Part shown: positions 27,701 to 39,594 of the stretch, one piece after another
How positions within the stretch are numbered: position 1 is the first letter of the stretch
How the letters are laid out: each line of letters starts with the position of its first letter
Origin: Tetrahymena thermophila SB210
Taxonomy: Eukaryota > Ciliophora > Oligohymenophorea > Hymenostomatida > Tetrahymenidae
Length of the DNA: 64,000 nucleotides
Direction of reading: 5' to 3'
Assembly (NCBI RefSeq): GCF_000189635.1
Contig: NW_002476432.1
Span: 807,271-871,270, forward strand
Notes under the pieces: model-generated
Told to the model about the DNA's origin: nothing
The model's database searches: none
Seen by the model: the letters and a program-made list of their open reading frames with translations, nothing else
Made by a program: the position numbers and the translations under genes

Positions 27701-28142
27701 TTTTGATTGCAAATAGACAAATTAATATTGTTAGACTAAATATTTTTGGATTATTTGTTTTAAATGTATATGCAATTTTAAAATAAATAAAATAATTGCA
27801 AATAATTACAGTTTATAGTAATAAAAACATACCTCAAATCTTAGTTAAAACTATGAAAGTTGCTAATTTTAACAATGATAGATAGCTATTATATTATGAA
27901 TTTTTATAATCTATAAATATATTTATTATAAATTGTTTCCATTTTTTTGAATACTTTACAAAAAAAAAAAAATTAATTGTCAATCTCTATAATATATTAT
28001 GTTTGATTCAGTTCATGTAAAAAAAATTGATACAAAATTTTAACTCAATTCATTTTAATTAATTAATTAAAATATTAAATTAAAAAATTTGCATTTCTAA
28101 AATTGATGATGTTAAAATAATATGAATAACAATGTGACTAAA
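24737..28142. repeat. Spacer with internal tandem duplication
   Basis: No gene was recognised. The unit of about 1.1-1.2 kb starting near 25700 (TTAATTAAAAGAGAGAAAAT, then GAATCTTTATTAATGGATTT) is repeated from about 26890. Each copy ends in the common downstream spacer near 26600-26830 and 27790-28010. The first of these spacer copies has no gene next to it, so a gene copy has either been lost here or was never included in the duplication. Confidence 0.5.
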
Positions 28143-28466
28143 TCAAAAGAGGATGGGTAAATAAATCACTTTCATAACGGGCAAGTATTTTTTTATAAAG
28201 ATCCATAACGGTATCATTTGTTATATTGCTGCAATAATTCTAAATATAATCTCCAGTAGCAGGTTAATAAACACGATAAGAATTTCTGTCACAGTTTATT
28301 CCACAGATAAAGTACTAGACACTTAAATCATTTAAGCAATCAGAATCATTTTTTAACAAATTCCTCCTGAATATATCAAATTAGCAAGGTCTTATGATGA
28401 CTATGAGGCATTTACTGTGAACAAAGTAATAGAAATAAGAATTAGAACTGAAGCAATTTTTCTCAT
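28143..28466 (-). pseudogene. Frameshifted small secreted protein gene
   Basis: The leader from ATG at 28466 is intact, and the frame matches tail-less variant A up to GGICQK. At plus-strand 28349-28354 a T-run is six long where variant A has seven, and from there the family frame is lost. The shifted frame stays open to TGA at 28143-28145 only because TAA/TAG are not stops. Independent damage supports decay: cysteine 1 is Ser (SQSSQD) and the last cysteine codon is CGT (Arg). The homopolymer difference alone could be a sequencing error, but the lost cysteines are substitutions. It is the closest relative of the 24736 copy. Confidence 0.75.
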
Positions 28467-29242
28467 CTCCTTTTTTTTTAGTTTTATTTATATTTTATTT
28501 ATAAATTATTATTTGATTATAAAATTTTAGCAAAGTGCGCTCTAAATTTATAAATGAGAAGTACTAAATTTCTTATTGTTATATTAAATTTTATTCATTT
28601 AGGATAGCTTGCTAATTTATGAATTAAATTACAAAAATTTATTAAACATGTCATGTAATAATCATTAAATAGAAGTAATCAGATCATACCAAATATTAAT
28701 ATTAAAAATAAAAAATTTTATTTTATATATAATTATATTTGATTAGCATTAAAATGATAAATTTAAAAATAAAGTAATTAGCTATTTACTGTATATTCAT
28801 ATACTAACAAATATTACTATTAGCAGATTTTTTTTTTTTTATAGAGACTTATTTTAAAATTTAAATTAATTAAATGTAAAATTAAAATTTAAAAAATTAA
28901 AAATTTAATTCTATATTATAATTTTACATAAAAAAAACATAAAATAAATAAAAATTTTATTTTAAATTAAAAAAATAAATTTTGAATAAATTATAATGTA
29001 AATGAAAGAACGAATCTAATTATCTAAGACATAATTTATTAAGGATTTAAATTATAAATATCAATTTGAAATAATATTTTTGGAACTAATTTTAAATTAA
29101 TTGATTTTTATTTAGAATTAATAATTAGAATTAAACAACAGTTTTATAAATAACAAAAAATGTTTACAAATCCATAACTCCATTCATAATTATTAATTCA
29201 ATCAAACATACAATTTTAAAGTTATTGTGTTAATTAAAATCA
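28467..29242. repeat. Short spacer between copies 28466 and 29581
   Basis: No gene was recognised in 0.8 kb. The first 350 bp are the usual upstream flank. From about 28830 to 29000 the sequence is almost purely A/T with runs of AAATTAAAA. The last 130 bp are the conserved 3' flank of the next copy. This is the shortest gene-to-gene distance in the array. Confidence 0.5.
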
Positions 29243-29581
29243 TCAGAATAACAATGATACTAAAACGAAGAGGGCTGAGAACAAAAGTACACTGTCAAAA
29301 CAAGCAATCATTTTGTTATAAAAACCCTTAACAGTATCGTTATTGATATTACTGCAATTAGTTTTTACGCAATTTGCAATAGCAGAATCAGAACTATTCT
29401 TTTAGCTACAGCTCACTGAACATTAAAGCAAAGTATTTAATGCAGTTTAGCAAGCAGTATCAGTACTCTAACAAACTGTTCCAGAATTTAACTGATTTGT
29501 AAGATCGTCTTCACACTTAGAAGCATTTACTGTAAACAAAGCAATAGAAATAAGAATTAAAACTGAAGCAATTTTTCTCAT
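29243..29581 (-). CDS. Eight-cysteine small secreted protein, copy 5
   Basis: An intact 112-residue frame, ATG at 29581 and TGA at 29243-29245. The leader is MRKIASVLILISIALFTVNA, then SKCEDD. All eight cysteines and the tail VLLFSALFVLVSLLF are present. With the copies at 33553 and 36393 it forms a subgroup marked by CEDD after the first cysteine, and its flanks match theirs (CAGACTGATTA... upstream) more than those of the 1-28 kb copies. TAA and TAG are read as Gln. Predicted secreted or surface anchored. Confidence 0.88.
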
Positions 29582-32500
29582 CTTGTTTTTTTTTTAAAGA
29601 TTGTAATTTATTTTTATTTTGATTATTTTGATTATAAAATTTTCAGCAATATGTAGCCTAAATTTAAAATTGAGAAGTAGTAAACTTGATATTATAATTT
29701 TCATTTTTTAGCTAAGATTGCATATGGTTTATATATTTGTAATTAAGTTCCAAAATCAAAGAAATTAATTTAAATAGCAACGAATAAAAGAGATAATCAT
29801 AAATTTTGAATAATTGGTTAGAAAATATCAGACTGATTATTAATCATACTAAATGTATATTCTTTAACATTTATTAACTTTCTATTACATATTTTTTGTA
29901 TTTAATTACGTCGATTTGCTTTTTTTTGCATGTATAACAAATGGACTTTTTTAAATTGTCGAGCATATTCTTTTAAGACTGTGATAATTTCATGAATAAT
30001 AGTAAATTAAATAACTAATTACTGTATTTTTAAAAATATTTTATCCTAAAAAGTTTTATCTAAAATTAAAATTTTGGTATAATAAAATAATTATTTTGTG
30101 TTGAATCTGCTATTTGTTATGCAATCTATTTCAAAGAAATAGGATATATAATAATGATTAAAATTTCAGATTTCAGAAATTAATTATTGATTAAGTAATA
30201 TAAGAAAAAATTTATGGTTATTTTCGTGGATAATAATTTATTTCAATAGTTTATTTTAGTTAAAATTTTGATTAAATTAATTTTGCTATTTTTGAGAAAA
30301 TAGAGTTTTAATGATTATTTAAAAATGTCTTTAGTAAAAAACACAAATATTTTATTATTCTGCTTTTTAAAATAATTTCTTTTAACTAAAAAGATAATAA
30401 TTATTCATTTATTATAGAAATTTTTTATTTAGTTGATTATTCTTTAATGTTTGTCTAAAAATAAAGGTAACAAATTTATAAAATGTTAAACATTAGTTAA
30501 TCTGATCAATTTTGATTTTATATTTAGATTTCAAAAAATATTATTTAACTAAATAAACAGAGAGTGAGTGATACTATTATGAGAAAAGAAAGAAAGAAAA
30601 TTAAAGTAAGATTATGGTAATATTAAAGAATAGATTTTCTATTTATGATATTCATATTTTTACAGTTAAAGTTTTACTAAAATGATTTGATTCAAATAAA
30701 TTTCAAAAATATTTCTTTTTATTTATCATAAATAAAATATGTTTAAACAGTAAAAATTTAGCTACCATTTGAAACACTGCCTGCGATTTTTTTTTTATTG
30801 ATAATCAAAATTTTATAAATTTGAAGAAACCAAATTCAATTAGTAATTAATTGGCTATTTTCCCAAATTCAAACTTTTACTTGTAATCTAATAATTATTT
30901 CTAAGAGTAATTAAGTATTCATTTAGTTACAAATGTCTGTTTCTGAAAGTAATAATTTTTGTTTACAAATTAGCTTGTTTTATTTATTTTTAAATTATTT
31001 CCAATAATTTATTTTGTGATATTGACTAAAATATTTTTAAATGTTTTTTCTAAAGGTAAAAAGAAATTTGAATTTGAAAAAATCCATTTTGAATTGATAT
31101 TCAAAATATTCATAAAACCATAAAAAAAGGAAGGTATTATTATTTTTAAGTTGATTAATTTTGTATTTTTGATAATAAATTCTTACGGAAATAAGTGTAA
31201 TTAAGCTTATAAATTAATAATAAATAAATTAATCAATTTGAATATTTTTTGATAATGTAAACTTTTTGTAGGCTAGCTTGATTAATATAATAAATTTTTA
31301 ATTCTTTCCGATATGTTTATTAATGACTAAAAATTACAAATTAATTTAGAAAAACCTATCAATTGATTAGTAATATAAAACTATATTGATTATTTTGAAA
31401 TAATATTATTCAATATTAATTGGTATTATAATTAAACTAATATTATATGATATTAAAGAATTTTATACTGTAGTTTGTTCCTCAATATTACAATTTTTGA
31501 ATATAATTTTTTAGATATTTCAATAAGATAGTTAGAATAACAATTTTCTATTAAATCCTAGTTATTATACAATCTATTTCAAAGAAATAGGATATATATA
31601 TATATATAATACTAATTAAAAATTTTAGATTTCAGAAATTAATTATTGATTAAGTAATATAAGATAAAATTTGTGGTTATTTTCGAGAATAATAATTTAT
31701 CTCAATAGTTTATTTTAGTTAAAATTTTTATTAAATTAATTTAATTACTTTTAAGAAAATAGAGTTTTAACGATTATTTAATAATGTTTTTAGTAAAAAA
31801 CAAACACAAATATTTTATTATTCTACATTTTAAAATATTTTTTTTGACTAAATTTAAAATAATTATTCATTTATCATAGAAATTTTTTATTTAGTAGATA
31901 ATTATTTAATGTTTATTTACACAAAAATGTAACAAATCTATAAAATATTAAACTTTGGTTAATCTGATCAATTTTGATTCGATATTTTTACAAAATATGC
32001 TTTTAGTAAATTAGTAACAAAATAATTATATTAACCAAATAAACTAAAATGAAACAAATCTCTAAAAGCTTATGTTTAGTTGGAAAAATTATTTCCAAAT
32101 AAATAAATAAATTAACTATTTCATACTTTTTTAAGAACTACCTCTTTACTGTTTTTTATATTCAATCATTTTTAAAAGCTTTAGATATATTTTATTTAAA
32201 AGAAATTTGAATTCGAAAAAAATTTTGTTATTTTTGTTAAAAAATCCATCTTAATTTGATTTTGGAAATATTCATAAAATCATAAAGTTTGTTGGTATTA
32301 TTAATTTTAAGTCGATTAATTTCGTATTTTTGATTACAAATTATTTTTGAAATAAGTGTAATTAAGCTAATAAGTTAATGAAAATTAAATTAATTAAATC
32401 GAACATTTTTTTAATAATGTAAACCTTTTGTGGGCTAGCTTGATTAATTAATAAATTTTTAATTCATACCGATTTATTTATTAATGAACTAAAAATTACA

Positions 32501-33247
32501 TATCTATTTAGAAATATTTTTCAATTGATTAGTATGTTATAAAATAAAATGGTTTATTTTATTTAGGAATAAAGTTAATAACAAATCATACATTTTTATT
32601 TAATTCATCTTTCTTTAAAAATAAAATAAAAATTACATACAGACAAATTTATAAATAATTTGGAATAATTTTCAATAAATTAGAAATATAAAGATAAAAT
32701 GATTTATTTTATTTAAGAATAAAATTGTTCAATATCTAGATGGTAATTGTGATTGAACTAATACTATCAGATAATAAAAAATTATATAAATTAGTTCCTA
32801 AATATTATTTAAAAATCAAAAATATTTATAAATTAGCTTTTTTATTGGTTGAGAAATATGAAAAATAAATTCTAAAATTGAAAGTAATTTTTAAATATAA
32901 ATTATTCTAAACTTTTTAGTACATGATTTTATATTATTAATAAAGACATTTTGATTTTAATTTCTTTGCCTATTAATTAATACTTCATTTTACAAAAAAG
33001 AATTTAATCCACTATCTCTATGATGTACTTACTATATTTGATTAAGTTCATGTATAACATTTTTAAAAAATCTGAAAAAATATGATTTATTATCAAAATG
33101 AATGTTTAGTATAAAAAAACAGTCTCATACAAACAATAAAAAAATTGTAACAAGTTCATAACTCAATTAATTTTAATTAACTCATAATATTCAATTTTAA
33201 AATTCATTTATTTCTAATTTAGTGTTGTTAAATCATCAAAATAACAA
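29582..33247. repeat. Spacer with two copies of a 1.6-kb block
   Basis: No gene was recognised. The block beginning near 30110 (TATGCAATCTATTTCAAAGA, then TTCAGAAATTAATTATTGAT) is repeated from about 31560, again near 34090 and, more weakly, near 36880. A (TA)n run lies at 31590-31608. The right end (32960-33190) is the common downstream spacer. The duplication between 30.1 and 33 kb appears to be spacer only. Confidence 0.5.
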
Positions 33248-33553
33248 TCAGATGGGTACAAGTGTGTCAGCACAGGCAAGCATTTTGTTGTAAAAATCTT
33301 TAACATTATGATTACTAATATAACTGCAACTTGTCACAAAGCAATTTCTAGCAACAGATTCAGTATTATGTTTTGTGTAACAGTTACTTAAACTTTCAAG
33401 GAGCTTAACTAATGCAGAATTACAAGCAGCATCAGTATTCTAACAAACTTTTTCTAACCTTAACTAAGTTATAAGGTCGTCTTCACACTTTGAGGCATTT
33501 GCTGTAAAAATAGCAATAGAAATAAGAATTAGAATAGAAGCAATTTTTCTCAT
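33248..33553 (-). CDS. Eight-cysteine family, tail-less variant B with seven cysteines
   Basis: ATG at 33553, TGA at 33248-33250, 101 residues. The leader and the start SKCEDD match copies 5 and 6. Cysteines 23, 37, 44, 58, 71, 76 and 94 are kept, but cysteine 54 is Ser (LLESLSNC). After the last cysteine the frame reads ADTLVPI and stops. About 30 bp of the tail coding sequence is deleted, and the family's terminal LLF and TGA codons still follow in frame after the new stop. The product would be soluble, with one unpaired cysteine. Several substitutions at otherwise conserved sites (SYIS, NHNV) suggest relaxed constraint. Confidence 0.7.
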
Positions 33554-36054
33554 CTTGTTTTTTTTTTTAAATTCTAATTTATTTTTTATTTTGATTATAA
33601 AATTTTCAGCAATATTTAGCCTAAATTTAAAATTAAGAAATAGTAAATTTAATATTATAATATTAATTTTTTAGCTAAGATAGCTTATGGTTAACATATT
33701 TGTAATAAGTTCCAAAATTTAAGAAATTAATGTAAACAACAAATAATATAGATAATCATAAATTTGAATAATAAGTAAGAAAATATCAGACTGATTACTA
33801 ATCATTCTAAATGTATATTCTTTAACTTTTCTTAAATTTTGATTACGTATTTTTTGTATTTAATTACATCTATTTATTAGTTTTTATGCATTAATAGCAA
33901 ATAGATTTTTTAAATTGTAGATCATATTCTTTTAAAATTGTGGCAAACCCATGAATAATTATTAACTAATTAACTAACTAACTAACTAATTACTGTATAT
34001 TTTAAATATTTTATTCTTAAATGTTTTATCTAAAATTAAAATTTTGGTAAATTTTTAGAATGAATAACTATTTTCTATTGAACTTACTTATTATGTAATT
34101 TATTTCTAAAAACTAGGATATATAATACTAATTAAAAATTTTAGATTTCAGAAATTAATTATTGCTCAAGTAATATAAGAAAAAATTTTTGGCCATTTTC
34201 GTGGATACTAATTATTTCAATAGTTTATTTTAGTTAAAATTTAGATTAAATTAATTTAATTACTTTTATGAAAATAGAGTTTTAATTATTACTTAAAAAT
34301 GCATTTAGTAACCAACACAAATATTTAGTTATTTTATATTTTAAAATTATTTTTTTAACTAAATTTGATAATAATTTTTCATTTATCATAGAAATACTTT
34401 TATTTAGTAGATATTTCTTTCATACTAGTCTACAAAAAAGGTAATAAATCTTTAAAATATTAAACTTTGGTTAATTGATGATTTTTATTTGATATTTTTG
34501 TAAAATATGTTTTTAATAAATTAGAAACAAAGCAATTAAAGTCACCAAATAAACTAAAATGAAATAAATCTCTAAAATTTTATCTTTAGTTGCAAAAATT
34601 ATTTCCAAATAAATAAATTAACTATTTCATACTTTTTTAAGAACCACTTCTTTATTGTTTTTAAATCAAATCATTTTTAATAGCTTTAGATATATTTTAT
34701 TTAGCAAAATAAAAAGAACGATGCTATTACTAGAAAAACCATATAAAGAATATTAAGTTGGATAATTAATATATTAAAGAATAGATTTTCTATTCATGAT
34801 TATCATATTTTTACAGTTAGAGCTTCACCTAAATGATTTGATTCAAATTAATTTTAAAAATATTTCTTTTTATTAATCATAAATAGAAAACGTTTAAACA
34901 ATAAAAACTTCATAACTATTTTAAAACAGTCCTTGCAATTTTTTTTCACTAACAATAATTAAGTATTTCTTAAGTTACAAATGTTTGCTTCTGGAAGCAG
35001 TAATTTTTATTTACAAGTGAACTCGTTCTATGTATTTCTAAAATATGTCCAATAATTTATTTAGTGATATTAACTAAAGCATTTTTAGAAAATTTTTTAA
35101 AAAATGTAAAAAGAAATTTGAATTTGGAAAATGTTTTAATTTTTGCTGTAAAATCCCTTTTAATTTATTTTAAAAATATTCATAAATCCATAAAATTAAT
35201 TTTAAGTCGATTAATTTCGTATTTTAGATAATTTATTCTTTTTCAAATAAGTGTAATTAAGCTGATAAATTAATGATAATTAAATTAATCAAATAACTAT
35301 TTATTTTATTGAGGAATAAAATTAATAACAATTAAATTTATCAAATTAAATATTTTTTTATAATTTAATCTTGGGCTAGCTTGATTAACATTATAAATTA
35401 TTATTTAATTTTAATTTGTTTTTTTAATTAAATAAAAATTATTTATTAATTTAGAAAAATTCGATTAGTAATATAAAAATATGATGATTTATTTTATTTA
35501 GGAATAAAATTGTTCAATATTTATATGTTAATTGTGATTAAATTAATATGATCACATAATAAAGAATTATATACAGTATTTCTTCTATATTAAATTTTTG
35601 AATTCAATTTTTAGATATTACTGTTTAATATCATTGGTTGGGACATATAAAGTTTAAATTTTAAAAAAATAGTTAGACATTTATGAAATTGTATGATGTA
35701 TTAATTTATTTTTAGGTTATTTAAACTATTAGTTAGCTATGAGAAAAACTTATTATTATAATATTGAGTGTATTACAATAATTAAAAAACATATTATATT
35801 ATCAGTTTTTTCCCTATTTTTGAATAAATTATTACGTAAATGAAAGAATCTAATATTATTTGACATAATTTATTAATTAAAAATATCAATTTGAACTAAT
35901 TTTAAAATAATTGATTTTAATTTAGAATTAAAAATTAGAATTAAAAAACGGTTTTATACAAATAACAAAAAAATCTTTACAAAACCATAACTCCATTCAT
36001 AATAATTAATTCAATCAAACATAAAGTTTTAAAGCTTTTGTTTAGTTAAAATCA
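33554..36054. repeat. Spacer, third copy of the 30.1-kb block
   Basis: No gene was recognised. It repeats the material seen at 30.1 and 31.6 kb, including TCATAAATAGAAAACGTTTA-type and GGGCTAGCTTGATTAA motifs (the latter near 35372 and 32434). A run of tandem AACT lies near 33965-33990. Confidence 0.5.
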
Positions 36055-36393
36055 TCAGAATAACAATGATAATAAAACAATGAGAGCTGAGAAGAAAAGT
36101 ACGCTGTCAAAACAAGCAAGCATTTTGTTGTAAAAACCCTTAACAGTTTCATTAGTAATATTACTGCAACTGGTCTTTACACAAAGGCCAATAGCAGAAT
36201 CAGAACTATTGTTTTAGGCACAGTTCACTCCACATGTAAGGAAAGTATTTAATGCAGTCTAGCAAGCAGTATCAGTATTCTAACAAACTGTTCCTGATTT
36301 TAACTGAGTCAATATGTCATCTTCACACTTAGAAGCATTTACTGTAAACAAAGCAATAGAAATAAGAATTAAAACTGAAGCAATTTATCTCAT
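36055..36393 (-). CDS. Eight-cysteine small secreted protein, copy 6
   Basis: An intact 112-residue frame, ATG at 36393 and TGA at 36055-36057. The third codon is TAA, read as Gln (MRQIAS where the others have MRKIAS), which would end the protein at once under the standard code. All eight cysteines are present, and the tail reads VLFFSALIVLLSLLF. The central motif NNSSDSAIG is shared with copy 2. It belongs to the CEDD subgroup with copy 5. It is the last single-domain copy before the LRR region. Confidence 0.87.
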
Positions 36394-38055
36394 CTTTTTT
36401 TTTTTTTTTTAAAGTTTTTAATTTGTTTTTTATTTTGATTATTTTGATTATAAAATTTTAAGCAATCGTATTCTAAATTTAAAGTTGAGAAGTAGTAAAC
36501 TTGATATTATAATTTTTATCTTTTTAAGTTAAAAATTGCTTATAGTTTTTATATTTCTAATTAAGTTCCAAAATCAAAGAAATAAATGTAAACAAAAATG
36601 AGAAAAAAGTTAATCATACAATTCGAATAATTGGTAAGAAAATATAAAATTAATTATTAATCCTACTAAATATTTATTCCTTAACTTTTGATTACATATT
36701 TTTGTATTTAATTTTCTTGATTTGCTTGTTTCTGTGCTTGAATAACAAACTTTTTAAATTATATACGGCGTTTCTAACAATTTTGCATTGAAATAAGGTT
36801 TATTGATTAGGCAAGTAGCTAAAATGAAATAGCTGTTTTGTATTGAACCTCTCTATTAGTAGTCAAAACTTTTGAAATAAACAAGATATATAATAATGCT
36901 TCAAAACTTAATCAGAAATTAATTATATCTAAATCATGTAATTTAAGAAAAATTTTAAGGTTATTTTGGTGAATAACAACTTAATAATCCTTATCTCATT
37001 AATTTATTTAGGCTGAAACCTAGGCTAAATTAATTATTAATATTAAGAAAATTGAGTTTAATGATTCTTAAAAAATATATTTTGAATCAAAGACAAATAT
37101 TGAATTGATATATTTATTAAAATATTTTATAAATTTAGATTGTTACAAATATTCACTTACTGAAGAATTTTTTTTGTAATAGATAAATATTTGATGCTTG
37201 TCTACGAAAAAATGAAACATATCTACAAGATATTACATATTAATTAATCTGATGAATTTTGGTGCTTCTGTAACATAGGCTATCAATAGATTAGAAACAA
37301 GAATAATTAAAACCGCTTAAATCATCAAAGTCATAAGATTTTTCAAAAAGTATATCTTGTTTTATAAATATGTTTCCAAATTAAAATACAATTATTTCAT
37401 TCTTGTTTCAGAGCTACATAATTGTTTTTTATAATGTGCAATTATTTTTATGAGGTTTAGATTTATACTATTTAATAAAATAGATATACATATAGTAAAG
37501 CTATTATGATAAAAAAAATGAAAGAAAAACTAAAATAAAATCATTTTTATATGAAAGAATAGCTTTTATATTTAAGAAACTAAATTTTAAAAAAGCATTT
37601 AAACTAAATAATTTCATTCAAATATATTTCATTTTATTTATAAAAAACAAACAATTTTTAACGCTAAAAAATTTGTTACCATTAAAAACACTCATTACAT
37701 TATTTTAAGTAGTATTTTTTTTGAGGGATAATAGAACTTAATAAATTCGAGGAAATCAAATTTTTTAGTTATAAATTGCGTATTTATTTTACATAATTCA
37801 AACTTTTAACAATATTAATTAATAATCATTTTCTATGAATAAATAAATACCATTTGTTACAAATTTTTACTTCTTAATAAAGCCATTTTTATTTACTAAC
37901 TTATTCTATTTATTTGAATAGTTTATTTTATGATATTGATAAAATTATTTTTTAAATATATTTTGGAGGTAGAAATAAGCTTAAATTTGAAAGTATTTTT
38001 AAAATTTTTGTTAAAAAAAATCTATTTTAGCTTGATTTTTAAAAAATTTGTAAAG
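36394..38055. other. Spacer without recognised genes
   Basis: The first 700 bp are related to the upstream spacers of copy 5 and the 33553 copy. The remainder shows weak similarity to 30-32 kb (for example TTTAAACTAAATAATTTCAT). Nothing gene-like was seen. Confidence 0.45.
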
Positions 38056-38952
38056 TAATAAAATTAGTTGTTACTACAAATTTTTAGTCGATTAATTTAA
38101 TATTTTTGATAATAGTTTGTTTGAAGTAAGTGTAAATAAGATGATAAATTAATTAATTATAATTAAATTAATTAAATTTAGATATCTTTTGATAATATAA
38201 ACTTTTTCTATGATAACTTAATTAAGATTATCAATTTTTATCTATATTCAATTTGTTTTTTAGTAAGCTAATAAATACCATATTGATTAATTATTAACTT
38301 AAAAATATTGTTCAATTTAGTTGCCATATAAAAGCATAATTATTTTGTTTATTTAAGAATAAAAATGTTCAATTTTAGAGAGAAGTTAGTGACTAAAGTA
38401 TTATATTTAAGATAAACCTTCTTTCAAAAGTAATAGATAGAAAAATTAATCGACACTAATTCGTAGGATTTTTTTTAATTTTGATTATGAAAATATCTTT
38501 TTTAATACTGAAACAAAAATAAATTACAAATAATAGAAGAAATTTGAGCATTCAAGCAAATAAATAAGTTGTATTTTTTGTAAAGCCTAAAATCATAAAA
38601 AATAAAAATCTACGAAATATATTTTAGTCGATATGAATATAATAATTAAAACATATGCTCCTTTTATTTCATTATTTATCCTCTTTAAAAAATATCCATG
38701 TAAGGAAGTAAAAATTAGAATTACATAAGCTAAATAATTTAGTTATTTATTGAAATACTGTATTTGTGATACACTAAAGTTAAATAAATATTTTAAAAAT
38801 CAATTCAAAACCATTTTATTTTCAAAGCAAACAAGCTTATATAAATTTAATTTATTTTAACAACGACATTTTTTTAATTTGTAGCATCTTCCGTATATTT
38901 TCAAATAAGAATTATAAGAATGATAGAAGAAAATTATATTTATCACAAATAA
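38056..38952. repeat. Left copy of a 0.9-kb direct segmental repeat
   Basis: It matches 45141-46034 in the same orientation over its whole length, with only scattered substitutions and short indels. Both copies start at TAATAAAATTAGTTG and end at TATCACAAATAA. The two lie on either side of the LRR exon array, 7.1 kb apart. No coding function was seen inside. Confidence 0.85.
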
Positions 38953-39530
38953 CCCCTCAGATTCCTTAATGTTATTGATGGATACATACTATTTAAGATT
39001 TTAATCAAACTGTTATATAAAAACTTGGCATTTATATTATGTAATAAGATATAATATAACACTTAAAATTTCATATTATTTGATCTTTTTTTATTATTTA
39101 TTAGCTATTTGTTAACTTACAAAAATATGATATTTATAATTTAAAAACAATAGTAAAATCTATCTATGAATGCATCTATATTTTGGGTTAAAAACACTTT
39201 TTCAAAATATAAAACAATAAAACATATCATATTCAATAATTCAATTTTAATATCTATCTATTCATCCTTTTTTGCCACTTGCTTATCATCAATATTGTTT
39301 TTTAAAGGCAACTAATCTTTTTGATTTAAGACACTCGCTTATTACTTAGAATGCTTATGATTTATTCATTAAGTTAAATCTTTTATAATAAATTTGTGTA
39401 GATTTTAAAAAAATATTAAATAAAATAAACTTTTAAATTAAAAATTATTTCTTAAATTAATAAATAAGTAAAATAACATTAGTGGTATAAAAATGATAAA
39501 AAAAATAAATCAAATAAATTCAAGGAGTTT
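38953..39530. other. Interval between direct repeat and LRR array
   Basis: On the minus strand a frame between about 39365 and TGA at 38943 is free of TGA (KQQASVLNQKDQLPLKNN at its start). It could be a 3' exon of the LRR gene. However, no acceptor gives the phase-2 junction that all LRR exons use, so it is not called as coding. Confidence 0.3.
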
Positions 39531-39594
39531 TTTTGTTTAATATTTATTTTTATAGTTAAAATATAACAATCCTAAATAAATAAACTGTTTTTAC

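Noticed and set aside
38943..39365. Minus-strand TGA-free frame as a possible last exon of the LRR array gene
   Set aside because: No acceptor gives the phase-2 junction, the frame enters the segmental repeat, and there is no LRR pattern.
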